Part shown: positions 9,263-19,930 of the stretch, one piece after another | Layout of the letters: each line of letters begins with the position of its first letter | Numbering within the stretch: position 1 is the stretch's first letter | NCBI RefSeq assembly: GCF_009753715.1 | Contig: NZ_WQMS01000016.1 | Location: 310,001 to 374,000, forward strand | Origin: Sphingomonas horti | GTDB taxonomy: Bacteria; Pseudomonadota; Alphaproteobacteria; Sphingomonadales; Sphingomonadaceae | DNA length: 64,000 nt | Direction: 5' to 3' | Translations under genes and position numbers: made by a program | Notes under the pieces: model-generated | The model's database searches: none | What the model saw: only the letters and a program-made list of their open reading frames with translations | What the model was told of the DNA's origin: nothing

Positions 9263-9364
9263 TCAGGCGATGCCCGCGAACGAGGTGGTCGCGGCGACCA
9301 ACATCGTGCCGACGAACATGGCGGCGAGCCAGGTCGCCGTGCTGCGGAGATAATCTGCCTTCAT
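9263..9364 (-). CDS. Small single-span membrane protein, 33 aa
   Basis: This short frame encodes 33 residues with start ATG and AAGGGA about 8 bases upstream. The protein has a polar head (MKADYLRST) followed by one hydrophobic stretch (WLAAMFVGTMLVAATTSFAG), so it looks like a single-span membrane peptide or a signal peptide with almost no mature part. It converges with the LytTR regulator gene. No family is recognised; coding status rests on the ribosome binding site and the clean hydrophobic profile. Confidence 0.55.
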   Translation of the reverse strand: MKADYLRSTATWLAAMFVGTMLVAATTSFAGIA

Positions 9365-9595
9365 CGCGTGTTTCCCTTGCGATTCGCCGCTGCCCATTCA
9401 GCGGCGGACCGGCCCATAGGGCGGAAATCCGCGCGTGCACCGGCGCCTCGACGGCGGTGGCGGAAAAGCCGATCAACGTGCCGGCGCATCGACGAAGCCG
9501 CGCCGCGATGCGACCAACTGCGGACGTCGCCTTGTTGATCCGGTAACGCTCTGCCGGTAATCGACCCCGACAACGGGTACGCATACAGGTAAAAC
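9365..9595. promoter_or_regulatory. Divergent intergenic region between two small membrane-protein genes
   Basis: These 231 bases have no supported gene. They separate two divergent small ORFs and should hold both promoters. A short direct repeat, CCGGTAA (9540-9546 and 9554-9560), lies near the plus-strand gene. No confident -35/-10 pair was identified. Confidence 0.4.
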
Positions 9596-9739
9596 GTGGA
9601 AGAATCGGTTCTGCTTGTCCTCGCTCTGGTCGCCGGAGGTGCGGTCGCCCTTGGCGGCGCCATCTATTACGAGACCGGCTGGAAGACCCGCCGCCGCCGC
9701 CGCATCGAGCGCGAGCACGCGCGCAGCAAATTGCGCTAA
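9596..9739 (+). CDS. Small single-span membrane protein with Arg-rich tail, 47 aa
   Basis: A GTG start with AGGT six bases upstream opens a 47-residue frame ending in TAA. Residues 5-25 (VLLVLALVAGGAVALGGAI) form one membrane helix, followed by YYETGWKTRRRRR and a charged tail. By the positive-inside rule the basic tail would be cytoplasmic. No family is recognised. It is divergent from the 33-aa gene and is followed by a palindromic repeat that separates it from convergent dapD. Confidence 0.5.
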   Translation: MEESVLLVLALVAGGAVALGGAIYYETGWKTRRRRRIEREHARSKLR

Positions 9740-9765
9740 AACTCACATAGTGATGGATTCCCCAT

Positions 9766-9848
9766 CGTCATCCCGGCCTTGAGCCGGGATCCCGCTTCTT
9801 CTTTCTGGCAAAAGGCAGCGGGACCCCGGCTCAAGGCCGGGGTGACGA
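9766..9848. repeat. Palindromic repeat, CTTGA-loop family
   Basis: A near-perfect long palindrome. The left arm has GTCATCCCGGCCTTGAGCCGGG (core CCCGGC-CTTGA-GCCGGG, 9772-9788), the right arm the mirror image ending GGCCGGGGTGAC. It fills the gap between the convergent 47-aa gene and dapD, so it could act as a bidirectional terminator, though no T-run follows. Confidence 0.9.
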
Positions 9849-9880
9849 ATGTTTGGTAATAAGTCGCCGACCTGCCCCCT

Positions 9881-10729
9881 TCAGTCCCGCAGTAGCTCGT
9901 TGATCGCCGTCTTGGCGCGCGTCTGCGCGTCGACGCGCTTGACGATCACCGCGCAATAGAGCGACGGACCCGGCGTGCCGTCGGGGAGCGGCTTGCCCGG
10001 AAGCGTGCCTGGCACGACCACGGCATAAGGCGGCACGCGGCCGATGAACGTCTCCCCGGTGGCGCGGTCGACGATTTTGGTCGATGCCCCGAGATAGACG
10101 CCCATCGACAGCACCGCGCCTTCGCCGACCACGACGCCTTCGGCGACTTCGGAGCGCGCGCCGATGAACACCCCGTCCTCGATGATGACAGGGCCGGCCT
10201 GCAACGGCTCCAGCACGCCGCCGATCCCGGCGCCGCCGGAGATATGGACGTTCCGGCCGATCTGAGCGCAGCTGCCGACCGTCGCCCAGGTGTCGACCAT
10301 CGTCCCCTCGCCAACATGCGCGCCGATGTTCACGAAGCTCGGCATCAGCACCGCGCCCCGGCCGACATAGGCGCCGTGGCGAACGACCGCGCCCGGTACC
10401 GCGCGGAAGCCCGCCGCGCGGAAGTCGGCCGCGCTCCAGCCGGAGAATTTGCTCGGCACCTTGTCCCACCAGCTGGCGGTGCCCGGGCCGCCGGGAATCA
10501 GCTCCATGTCGTGCAGCCGGAACGACAGCAGTACCGCCTTTTTCAGCCACTGGTTGACGCGCCAGCCGCCCTGGCCGTCGGGCTCGGCGACCCGCGCCTC
10601 GCCGCGATCGAGCAGCTTCAGCGCTTCGGCAATGGCGGCGCGCACGTCGCCGACGGTCTGGGGGCCCACCTGGTCGCGGCTTTCCCAGGCAGCCTCGATC
10701 GTGTCGGTCAGCGCCGCGCGCTCGGTCAT
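9881..10729 (-). CDS. dapD: 2,3,4,5-tetrahydropyridine-2,6-dicarboxylate N-succinyltransferase
   Basis: DapD transfers succinyl from succinyl-CoA to tetrahydrodipicolinate in the lysine/diaminopimelate pathway. The 282-residue protein has the N-terminal helical domain ([18 protein letters not shown]), the substrate-binding [17 protein letters not shown], and then the left-handed beta-helix of hexapeptide repeats ([36 protein letters not shown]). The ATG at 10729 has GGGAGA upstream and overlaps the stop of the HAD phosphatase gene by 4 bases (ATGA), so the two are translationally coupled. Confidence 0.96.
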   Translation of the reverse strand: MTERAALTDTIEAAWESRDQVGPQTVGDVRAAIAEALKLLDRGEARVAEPDGQGGWRVNQWLKKAVLLSFRLHDMELIPGGPGTASWWDKVPSKFSGWSAADFRAAGFRAVPGAVVRHGAYVGRGAVLMPSFVNIGAHVGEGTMVDTWATVGSCAQIGRNVHISGGAGIGGVLEPLQAGPVIIEDGVFIGARSEVAEGVVVGEGAVLSMGVYLGASTKIVDRATGETFIGRVPPYAVVVPGTLPGKPLPDGTPGPSLYCAVIVKRVDAQTRAKTAINELLRD

Positions 10730-11397
10730 GCTTCGTCTCCCAGAATCTCGTGCAACCACGCGCCGAGGTCCGTTGTTTCGTAGTCGACATAGGCGCGATC
10801 GTCCGGCTCGCGCCCCTGTTCGGAGCCATTGTTGACCCAGACCGTCGTCATCCCGATCGCCTTGGCGGGCTTCAGGTTGCGCGCCATGTCCTCGACGAAC
10901 AGCGATCGGGCGGGGTCGATGCCGAAACCGTGGGCCATCGCGCGATAGGCCTGCGGGTGCGGCTTGGGCGTATAGGCACAGGCATGGATGTCATGGATCG
11001 CCTCAAAGCTCTCCCCCAGCCCCAGACGGGCCAGCACGCGTCCCGCATAATCGGCGTCGCCGTTGGTGAAGATCAACTTGCGGCCGGGCAGCCGCGCGAC
11101 CGCCTCGACCAGCCACCGGTCCTCGGTCAGCACGTCCATCTCGATATCGTGGACATAGGACAGGAACCGGTGCGGATCGACGCCATGCTCGGCCATCAGG
11201 CCAGACAGGGTAGTGCCGTGGGCGTGGAAATAGTCCTTCTGCAGCGTCCGCGCGGCGGTCCAGTCGAGTCCCAGCAGCTCCTGGATGAATTCGGTCATGC
11301 GCTGGTCGATCAGGCCGAACAGGTCCGCCGACGCCGGGTACAGCGTATTGTCGAGATCGAAGATCCAGTTGCGGATATGGGCAAGCGCCGGCAGCAT
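10726..11397 (-). CDS. Pyrimidine 5'-nucleotidase (HAD superfamily, SDT1-like)
   Basis: A 223-residue HAD hydrolase. [12 protein letters not shown] near the N-terminus carries the nucleophile and acid Asp (about 14 and 16); [16 protein letters not shown] is motif [12 protein letters not shown] supplies the Lys and [11 protein letters not shown] motif IV. The Asp-Asn-Thr-Leu-Tyr-Pro variant is typical of the pyrimidine 5'-nucleotidase subgroup. It overlaps dapD by 4 bases. I chose ATG 11397; a TTG at 11433 in the same frame would add twelve residues. Confidence 0.85.
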   Translation of the reverse strand: MLPALAHIRNWIFDLDNTLYPASADLFGLIDQRMTEFIQELLGLDWTAARTLQKDYFHAHGTTLSGLMAEHGVDPHRFLSYVHDIEMDVLTEDRWLVEAVARLPGRKLIFTNGDADYAGRVLARLGLGESFEAIHDIHACAYTPKPHPQAYRAMAHGFGIDPARSLFVEDMARNLKPAKAIGMTTVWVNNGSEQGREPDDRAYVDYETTDLGAWLHEILGDEA

Positions 11398-11510
11398 CGC
11401 GAGCGCCCTAGCCGCCGCCCCGGGCGGCCGCAAATTGCCACGCGCGTGTTAACCACAAGGCAAGCGCCGCCGCGCTACCGCGGAGGCGATCGGATCAGGG
11501 GTGTTTCCGT

Positions 11511-13784
11511 ATGAGCAAGCGTGTCGCGCACGGGCCATCGGGCCTCGTCCTGTCTGTGCTGCTGCTGGGCGGCTGCGGCGGGGGCGGAAGCGTCACCCCG
11601 ATTCCGGCGCCGCCTCCGGCGCCCACGCCGACGCCGACGCCCGTCCCGACGCCGACCCCCACTCCCACGCCGCCGCCGGTCAATTTCCGAACCGCTGAAT
11701 ATCAGCGATCGAGCGGCCTCGAGCTCGCCAACGCGATCCCCGCCTACCAAGCCGGCGCGACTGGCGCCGGCGTCGTCGCGGCGGTCATCGACAGCGGCGT
11801 CAATCCGAGCAGCCCGGAATTCGCCGGCCGCATCTCGGCCGCGTCGCAGGACGTCGCCGGCTCGCGCGGGCTGGGCGACGATGACGGCCATGGCACCGCG
11901 GTCTCGGCGGTCCTGCTCGCGGCCAAGAACGATGCCGAGATCCACGGCATGGCCTTCAACGCCACGCTGCTGGCGCTGCGCAGCGACACGCCGGGAAGCT
12001 GCGCGAGCGATTGCACCCATAGCGACAGCGCGATCGCGCGAGGGCTGGACATTGCGGTCGCCCAAGGCGCCCGCGTCGCCAACATCTCGCTCGGCGGCGA
12101 AGCCGCGAACCTGACCCTGCGCAACGCGATCGATCGCGCGACCGCGGCCGGCATGGTGATCGTGATCTCGGCCGGCAACGATAGCGCCGCCAACCCGACC
12201 GACCTCGCGCAGGTCGCGGCCGAGGGCATTGCGCGCGGGCAGGTGATCGTCGTCGGCGCCTATGACGCCAACCGCAACATCGCCAGCTTCTCGAATCGCG
12301 CCGGCATCACCGCCAACACCTATCTGACCGCGCTCGGCGTCGAGGTGCGCTCGTTCGACCAGACCGGGCGGGCCTTCCTTTACGACGGCACGTCCTTTTC
12401 CGCTCCCTATGTGGCGGGGGCGGTGGCACTGCTCGCCCAGGCCTTCCCGAACCTGACCGGCGCGCAGATCGTGCAATTGCTGTTCGACAGCGCCGACGAT
12501 CTCGGCGCCGCGGGCACCGATCCGGTCTATGGCCGCGGCGGACTCGATGTCGGCCGCGCTTTCGCCCCGCGCGGCGCGACGTCGCTGGCCGGCGCCAAGG
12601 TCGCGGTCGATCTCGCCGGGTCCAGCGCGGCCCTGTCGCCGGCGATGGGCGACGCCGCGCAGACCGGTATGGGCGCCATCGTTCTGGACAGCTTCAGCCG
12701 CGCCTATGCGGTCGACCTCGCCCAAGCGGTCCGGCGCGCGCAGCCGCGCTCGAGCCTCGCCGCCACGCTCGGCCAGTCGTTCCGCGGTGCATCGCTCTCC
12801 GCCGACGGCGCGATCGTTGCAGTGTCGATCGCCGACACGCCCGGCGGCGCGGCCGTGCGCCGGCTGTCGCTCAGCCAGAACGACGCGATCCGCGCCCGCG
12901 CGACCGCCGGCATGATCGCCAGCCGCATCGATCCCCGGACCAGCATCGCTTTCGGCTTCGGCCAGAGCGGCGCCAGCGTCGCCGGCCAGCTGACCGGCCA
13001 GACCGAGCCCGCCTTCCTGGTCGCGCGCGGCCCGGGCGACGCGCTCGGCTTCGACCGCACCGGCCAGCGCGCGGCGACGCTGCGGCACAGCTTCGGCCAG
13101 TTGGGCGTCACTGCCGGCGCGGAAAGCGGGGAAGGGCTGCTTTACCAGGGCCTGCCCGGCGTGCGCGATCCCTGGTTCCGCTCGCGCTATTCGCTGGTCA
13201 GCCTCGGCGCCGACCGGCGCTTCGGCGCGCTTCGGCTCAGCGGCGGCATGACCCGGCTGACCGAGGATCGCACGTTGCTCGGCGCACATTTCGGGCCGCT
13301 GTTCGGCGGCGGCGGCTCGTCGAGCTGGTTCGCCGATCTTCGCGCCGACTGGCAGGCCGGCGGCGGCTGGTCGCTCGCCGCCGCCGCGCGCCAGGGCTGG
13401 ACCAGCGCGCCCGCCGCCGGGCTGATGACCGGACGCGCCACGATCCGCAGCAACGCGTTCAGCCTCGACATCGCCAAGACCGGAATCTTCGGATCAGGCG
13501 ACCGGTTCGGCTTCCGCCTCGCCCAACCGCTCCGCGTCGCCAGCGGTGGGCTCGGCCTGCGTCTGCCGGTCAGCTATGACTATGAAAGCGGCGCCGTCGG
13601 CTATGCGAACCAGCGGCTGAACCTCGCCCCCACCGGCCGCGAGATCGACGTGGAAGCGAGCTATGCGCGGATGCTGCTGGGCGGCCGCATGGACGCGAAC
13701 CTGTTCTGGCGTCGCGACCCCGGCAACTTCGCCGCCGCCCCGGACGATATGGGTGCCGCCTTCAGGTGGCGGGTGGGGTTCTAA
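11511..13784 (+). CDS. S8 subtilisin-like serine protease, lipoprotein with C-terminal barrel-like region
   Basis: A 757-residue exported protease. The signal peptide ends in a lipobox (LLLGGC, Cys about 22), followed by a Gly patch and a Pro-Thr linker of repeated PTPTP units to about residue 60. The catalytic triad is visible: Asp94 in AAVIDSGVN, His127 in DDGHGTAVSA, Ser295 in DGTSFSAPYVAG. From about residue 480 to the end the sequence alternates polar and hydrophobic residues and finishes RWRVGF, with a C-terminal Phe, as in autotransporter outer-membrane barrels. The combination of lipid anchor and barrel is unusual. The natural substrate is unknown. Confidence 0.88.
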   Translation: MSKRVAHGPSGLVLSVLLLGGCGGGGSVTPIPAPPPAPTPTPTPVPTPTPTPTPPPVNFRTAEYQRSSGLELANAIPAYQAGATGAGVVAAVIDSGVNPSSPEFAGRISAASQDVAGSRGLGDDDGHGTAVSAVLLAAKNDAEIHGMAFNATLLALRSDTPGSCASDCTHSDSAIARGLDIAVAQGARVANISLGGEAANLTLRNAIDRATAAGMVIVISAGNDSAANPTDLAQVAAEGIARGQVIVVGAYDANRNIASFSNRAGITANTYLTALGVEVRSFDQTGRAFLYDGTSFSAPYVAGAVALLAQAFPNLTGAQIVQLLFDSADDLGAAGTDPVYGRGGLDVGRAFAPRGATSLAGAKVAVDLAGSSAALSPAMGDAAQTGMGAIVLDSFSRAYAVDLAQAVRRAQPRSSLAATLGQSFRGASLSADGAIVAVSIADTPGGAAVRRLSLSQNDAIRARATAGMIASRIDPRTSIAFGFGQSGASVAGQLTGQTEPAFLVARGPGDALGFDRTGQRAATLRHSFGQLGVTAGAESGEGLLYQGLPGVRDPWFRSRYSLVSLGADRRFGALRLSGGMTRLTEDRTLLGAHFGPLFGGGGSSSWFADLRADWQAGGGWSLAAAARQGWTSAPAAGLMTGRATIRSNAFSLDIAKTGIFGSGDRFGFRLAQPLRVASGGLGLRLPVSYDYESGAVGYANQRLNLAPTGREIDVEASYARMLLGGRMDANLFWRRDPGNFAAAPDDMGAAFRWRVGF

Positions 13785-13785
13785 A

Positions 13786-13940
13786 TCCTCCCTTCGCAAA
13801 GCGAGGGGAGGGGGACCGCTCGGTGAAGCCGAGTGGTGGAGGGGCTGAGCGCGCAGCGCGAAGTAGACCCTCCGCTTCGCTTCGGGCCCCTCCACCATGC
13901 TTCGCATGGTCCCCCTCCCCTGCAAGAGCAGGGGAGGATT
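13786..13940. repeat. Compound palindromic repeat between convergent genes
   Basis: The element starts ATCCTCCCTTCGCAAAGCGAGG and ends GAGCAGGGGAGGATTTT, with several nested hairpins between (for example CGCTCGGTGAAGCCGAG and CCATGCTTCGCATGG). It completely fills the space between the protease stop and the sufA-like stop. A related copy lies at 20399-20560. It may terminate transcription from both sides. Confidence 0.85.
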
Positions 13941-14300
13941 TTAAACGGTAAAGCTCTCACCGCAGCCGCAGCTGCCCTTGGCGTTGGGGTTCTGGAACAC
14001 GAAGCCGGCGGTGAAATCGTCTTCTACCCAGTCCATCCGGCTGCCGATCAGGTACAGCAGCGACGCGCCGTCGACGAACAAGGTGCCCCCCGGCGTCTCG
14101 ATACGCTCGTCGAGCGGCTTGGCCTCGGTCACATAGTCGACCGAATAGGCGAGGCCGGAACAGCCGCGCCTGGGCGTCGACAGCTTGACGCCGATCGCCC
14201 CTTCCGGCGCCTTCGCCATCAGCGCCGCGATCCGCGCCTCGGCACCGGCGGTCAGGATCAGCGCCTGCGGGCGGGGACGGGTGGTAGTGACGGTCCCCAT
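13941..14300 (-). CDS. HesB/IscA/SufA-type Fe-S carrier protein
   Basis: A 119-residue A-type carrier that would receive Fe-S clusters from the SufBCD scaffold and pass them to apoproteins. The three conserved cysteines are present: Cys in RRGCSGLAYSVDY and the C-terminal CGCGESFTV. It is the last gene of the suf operon and its ATG overlaps the stop of the sufT-like gene by one base (TGATG). A GTG three bases earlier is an alternative start. Confidence 0.93.
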   Translation of the reverse strand: MGTVTTTRPRPQALILTAGAEARIAALMAKAPEGAIGVKLSTPRRGCSGLAYSVDYVTEAKPLDERIETPGGTLFVDGASLLYLIGSRMDWVEDDFTAGFVFQNPNAKGSCGCGESFTV

Positions 14301-14767
14301 CACAACATTCCCAATTCCAGTTTCGCCTCGTCCGACATCTGCGCCGGGTTCCAGGGCGGGTCCCAGACCAGGCTGACCTCGACATCGCCGATCCCTGGCA
14401 CCGCGCCGACGCGCAGCTCGACTTCGCCCGGCATCGATTCCGCGACCGGGCAGTGCGGCGTGGTCAGCGTCATCGTGATCGCGGTGTGCCCGTCGGGCGA
14501 GATGTCGACGCCATAGATCAGCCCCAGATCGTAGATGTTCACCGGAATCTCGGGGTCGTAGATTTCCTTCAGCGACTGGATCACCGCTTCGTACAGCTCG
14601 CCGCCCGGCTCATGCCCCGACAGCTCGGCCGGCTTCTCGCTGAGGAACCCGGCGAGATAGTCCCTCTTGCGCTCAAACCCGTCGCGCGCCGCATCCTCGA
14701 CCCGCGCCTTGGGCGGCGGGGAAACCGCGTCCACTTCCTCGACTCTGATCCGGCTCTGCTCGTTCAT
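14300..14767 (-). CDS. SufT-like MIP18/DUF59 family Fe-S assembly protein
   Basis: A 155-residue protein with a variable, charged N-terminus and the DUF59 domain in the second half (LKEIYDPEIPVNIYDLGLIY, then TTPHCPVAESMPGEV with its conserved Cys). SufT proteins assist Fe-S cluster maturation, mainly under high Fe-S demand. It is bracketed by sufS, overlapped by 4 bases (ATGA), and the A-type carrier gene. The function is assigned from family and operon context. Confidence 0.9.
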   Translation of the reverse strand: MNEQSRIRVEEVDAVSPPPKARVEDAARDGFERKRDYLAGFLSEKPAELSGHEPGGELYEAVIQSLKEIYDPEIPVNIYDLGLIYGVDISPDGHTAITMTLTTPHCPVAESMPGEVELRVGAVPGIGDVEVSLVWDPPWNPAQMSDEAKLELGML

Positions 14768-16038
14768 CCGAAAATCCTCGTCACGCGCTCGATCCCGCGC
14801 GCGAGCGCGTCCACGTCGGCGGCGCTGTTATAGACCCCGAAGCTCGCCCGCGCGGTGGCGGGGACGCCCAGCGCGTCCATCAGCGGCTGCGCGCAATGAT
14901 GCCCAGCGCGGATCGCGACGCGTTCCTCGTCCAATATGGTGCCGACGTCGTGCGGATGCACCCCCTCGATCGCGAAGCTGACGATGCCGGCGCTGTCGTC
15001 CGGCCCGAACAGCCGCACGGAGTTGATCGCCCCCAGCCGCTCGCGCGTCATCCGCACCAAAGCCGATTCGTGCGCGTGGATGGCGTCCAGCCCGATCGCC
15101 TCGACATAGTCGATCGCCGCATGCAGCCCCAGGGCGCCGACGATATGCGGCGTCCCCGCCTCGAACCGCGCCGGCGCGGGCATATAGGTCGTCCGCTCGA
15201 ACGTGGCGCGATCGATCATCGCGCCGCCGCCCTGCCACGGCGGCATCGCATCGAGGATCTCGCCCCGTGCCCAGAGCACGCCGAACCCGGTCGGCCCGTA
15301 GAGCTTGTGCGCAGAAAACACGTAGAAGTCGCAGCCGATCTCGGCCACATCGACCGCCATCCGCGGCACCGCCTGGCAGCCATCGAGCAGCAATTTCGCC
15401 CCGACCCGATGCGCCATCGCCGCCGCCCGCTTCGCGTCCAGCACCGATCCGAGCACGTTCGACACATGCGCCAGCGCCACGAGCTTGTGCCGCTCGGTCA
15501 GCATCGCCTCGGCCGCGTCCAGGTCGATCCGCCCGTCGCCGGTCAACGGCGCCACGTCGATCTCGATGCCGGTGCGGTCCCGCAGCAGCTGCCACGGCAC
15601 GATGTTCGAATGATGCTCCAGGGTTGAAAGCAGGATGCGGTCGCCTGCCTTCAGCTGCGACCCGCCCCAGCTCTCGGCGACCAGGTTGATCCCTTCGGTC
15701 GCCCCGCGCACGAACACGATCTCGTCCGCAGACGCAGCCCCGATGAACCGCGCCACTCGCTTGCGCGCCGCTTCATAGGCCAGCGTCATGTCGGCGGAGC
15801 GCTGGTACACGCCGCGGTGCACCGTCGCGTAAGTGGTGTCGTAGGCGCGCGCGATCGCGTCGATCACCGCCTGCGGTTTCTGCGCGGTCGCGGCCGTGTC
15901 GAGATACGCCCAGCCGCCGGGAATCGCGGGGAAGTCGGCGAGCAAGTCTAAGGCTTCAGCCCCTCTCCCGTTTCGGGAGAGGGAGGGGCCCATTGCGTCA
16001 GCAATGGGAGGGTGAGGGTCTGTGAGCGGATGATCCAT
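14764..16038 (-). CDS. sufS: Cysteine desulfurase SufS with repeat-derived N-terminus
   Basis: SufS removes sulfur from cysteine, using PLP, for Fe-S cluster assembly. The PLP Lys is about residue 245 (SAHKLYGPTG) and the persulfide-forming Cys about 382 (RAGHHCAQPL). The native fold begins at about residue 30 (LLADFPAIPGGWAYLD); the residues before it (MDHPLTDPHPPIADAMGPSL and on) come from a palindromic repeat that spans the sufD-sufS junction. The usable ATG at 16038 is itself inside the repeat, 5 bases after the sufD stop. Whether the extra segment is translated in full needs protein evidence. Confidence 0.93.
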   Translation of the reverse strand: MDHPLTDPHPPIADAMGPSLSRNGRGAEALDLLADFPAIPGGWAYLDTAATAQKPQAVIDAIARAYDTTYATVHRGVYQRSADMTLAYEAARKRVARFIGAASADEIVFVRGATEGINLVAESWGGSQLKAGDRILLSTLEHHSNIVPWQLLRDRTGIEIDVAPLTGDGRIDLDAAEAMLTERHKLVALAHVSNVLGSVLDAKRAAAMAHRVGAKLLLDGCQAVPRMAVDVAEIGCDFYVFSAHKLYGPTGFGVLWARGEILDAMPPWQGGGAMIDRATFERTTYMPAPARFEAGTPHIVGALGLHAAIDYVEAIGLDAIHAHESALVRMTRERLGAINSVRLFGPDDSAGIVSFAIEGVHPHDVGTILDEERVAIRAGHHCAQPLMDALGVPATARASFGVYNSAADVDALARGIERVTRIFG

Positions 16039-16102
16039 TGCCCTCACCCTCCCAAGCCTTCGGCTTGGGCCCCTCCCTCTCCCCGCTGGGGAGAGGGGCT
16101 CG
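15958..16102. repeat. Palindromic repeat across the sufD-sufS junction
   Basis: The element has outer arms CCCCTCTCCCGTTTCGGGAG and CTCCCCGCTGGGGAGAGGGG, and inner arms CCCATTGC.GCAATGGG and CCAAGCCTTCGGCTTGG. It contains the last 18 or so codons and stop of sufD, the 5-base spacer, and the first codons of sufS, so two operon genes have their ends rewritten by one insertion. Confidence 0.85.
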
Positions 16103-17168
16103 AAAGCCACGCATCCGCCTCGGCCGCAAACCCCTCCCGCACTTCGTCCACCCCGATCCGCTCCAGCGCATCCGCCACGAACGCCCGCGTCAGCAGCGCC
16201 CGCGCTTCGGCCGGCGGCACGCCGCGGCTCGCAAGATAGAACAACGCCCGCGCATCCAGCTCGCCGACGGTCGCCCCGTGCGCGCATTTCACGTCGTCGG
16301 CGAAGATCTCCAGCTCCGGCTTCAAATTCACCGTTGCCGCGCGCCTCAGCAGCAGGCCGCGCAGCGATTGCTCGGCATCCGTCTTCTGCGCCACGCGCGC
16401 GACTTCCACCCGCGCCGCAAGGCTCGCGACGGCCGTGTCGTCGGCGACCGCGCGCCAGGTCTGGCGGCTCATGCAGCCCTCGGCCTCGTGCCGCAGCACG
16501 ACCGCCGCTTCGTGCCTTTGCTCGCCCCGCGTCAGCAGCGCACCGCCCATTTCCGCGAATGCCGCATCGCCGGTCAGCCGCAGATGCCCGTCGATCCGGC
16601 TCCCCGCGCCGCCTTCGGCCAGCACGGTCGTGACCAGGCTCGCCCCGGTCGCGATCTCCGCCTCGTCGCGCAGGGACTGAAAGCCACTCGTCTGCGCCAG
16701 CCGCACCGCCCGCATCAGCCGCGCTGACCGCCCGAGCCGGATGGCCGTCAGCCGGTTCGCCCAGCCATCGCCGACGAAGGTCTCGACGATCGCGGCCTGC
16801 GCGTCGTCCTCCAGCGCGATCAGCCCTGGCACATGGCTGGCGCCGCCGGTCCCGACATGCACGATCTCGACCAACCCCGGCGCCGAATGGTCCCGCCCGA
16901 GCCGCAGCGCCCAGCCGGCGCCGGTCGCCAGCCTGCCCAGCGGATGCTCCGACCGCACGTCGACCGCACCCACTTCAAGCGGTCCGACCTTGCTCCGCGC
17001 CGCATCGAGCCGCCCGTCGACAAACACCAGCCGAGGCCCATCCCCCAGCGCCGCAGGCACTTCCACGCCCGCCCCGCTCGGCCCCTGATCGGCAAGCGCC
17101 GGCAGCACGGTCAAATCCGCCCACCGCCACGCCTCTTCACGGCTGGAAGGAAGGGAAAGGGCAGTCAC
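16044..17168 (-). CDS. sufD: Fe-S cluster assembly protein SufD with repeat-derived C-terminus
   Basis: SufD partners SufB and the ATPase SufC in the SufBC2D scaffold. The 374-residue protein shows the SufD/SufB beta-helix core and the conserved end region (DVKCAHGATVGELDARALFY, SRGVPPAEARALLTRAFV). After ...AADAWLS the chain continues with SPSPQRGEGGAQAEGLGG, which is encoded by a palindromic repeat and is not part of the family. The start is GTG at 17168 with GAGGGAG upstream, at the edge of a perfect inverted repeat. Confidence 0.92.
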   Translation of the reverse strand: MTALSLPSSREEAWRWADLTVLPALADQGPSGAGVEVPAALGDGPRLVFVDGRLDAARSKVGPLEVGAVDVRSEHPLGRLATGAGWALRLGRDHSAPGLVEIVHVGTGGASHVPGLIALEDDAQAAIVETFVGDGWANRLTAIRLGRSARLMRAVRLAQTSGFQSLRDEAEIATGASLVTTVLAEGGAGSRIDGHLRLTGDAAFAEMGGALLTRGEQRHEAAVVLRHEAEGCMSRQTWRAVADDTAVASLAARVEVARVAQKTDAEQSLRGLLLRRAATVNLKPELEIFADDVKCAHGATVGELDARALFYLASRGVPPAEARALLTRAFVADALERIGVDEVREGFAAEADAWLSSPSPQRGEGGAQAEGLGG

Positions 17169-17179
17169 GCCAGCGCTCC

Positions 17180-17245
17180 CTCTGCGCCTCTGCGCCTCTG
17201 CGCGAACTGCAATTTAGGTTCGCGCAGAGGCGCAGAGGCGCAGAG
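17180..17245. repeat. Perfect 28-bp inverted repeat between sufC and sufD
   Basis: The arms 17180-17207 and 17218-17245 are exact reverse complements, built from the unit CTCTGCGC, with a 10-base loop TGCAATTTAG. It lies between the sufC stop and the sufD start. A 28-bp stem in the polycistronic RNA could halt exonucleases, attenuate readthrough or regulate sufD translation, because its edge abuts the sufD ribosome binding site. Confidence 0.95.
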
Positions 17246-17268
17246 AAGGAAAGGAGTGCCTGCGGCGC

Positions 17269-18110
<842 letters not shown>

Positions 18111-18111
<1 letters not shown>

Positions 18112-18460
18112 TACAGGCCGTTCCGTTCCTTGAAATCCCGATTGTATTGCTCAAGTGAAACCCGAAGAATCCTGTCATACGACGATGTCGGGCAGCTTTG
18201 CTTGTACTCATCAGACAACGCCCGAAGTGGGTCTGATGCAATGTCCGCCACTCCTGCTTTCACCATGAACGGTCTGGGTCCGGTGTATCCGCCTAAGCGA
18301 TTCTTCGAATTCACCAAGCCACAGGTGACATCGCCCTTCGAGCCAACAGCATCGAACTGGGCCGATGAGGGATCTACGAGAGCGTCTTTCACAGCTGCCT
18401 TGGCAGACTGAGCTTGGCAGCCAGAGACAAAAGGCAAGGCAAGCAACAAGGCCAGCGATC

Positions 18461-18464
<4 letters not shown>
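18111..18464 (-). CDS. Putative lipoprotein inserted in the suf operon
   Basis: A 117-residue protein with a signal peptide and lipobox ([11 protein letters not shown]), then [18 protein letters not shown], resembling small proteobacterial lipoproteins and secreted proteins with a DPxSAQF motif, and two further Cys ([17 protein letters not shown]). No role in Fe-S assembly is known to me. It is coupled on both sides: its GTG overlaps the sufB stop by 4 bases and its stop overlaps the sufC ATG by 1. Its base composition is clearly lower in GC than its neighbours, with unusual codons for this genome, suggesting transfer into the operon. Confidence 0.75.

Positions 18465-19929
<1,465 letters not shown>

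Positions 19930-19930
<1 letters not shown>

Noticed and set aside
11620-11685. Tandem PTPTP-type repeat that could be a CRISPR or satellite
   Set aside because: It is the Pro-Thr linker of the S8 protease and is translated in frame; there are no spacers.
13786-13940. Small coding genes inside the repeat
   Set aside because: Short frames there are Arg/Pro-rich, lie wholly within palindromic sequence and have no ribosome binding site.
17180-17245. Rho-independent terminator between sufC and sufD
   Set aside because: The hairpin has no T-run after it on the minus strand and lies inside an operon, so it is reported as a repeat.
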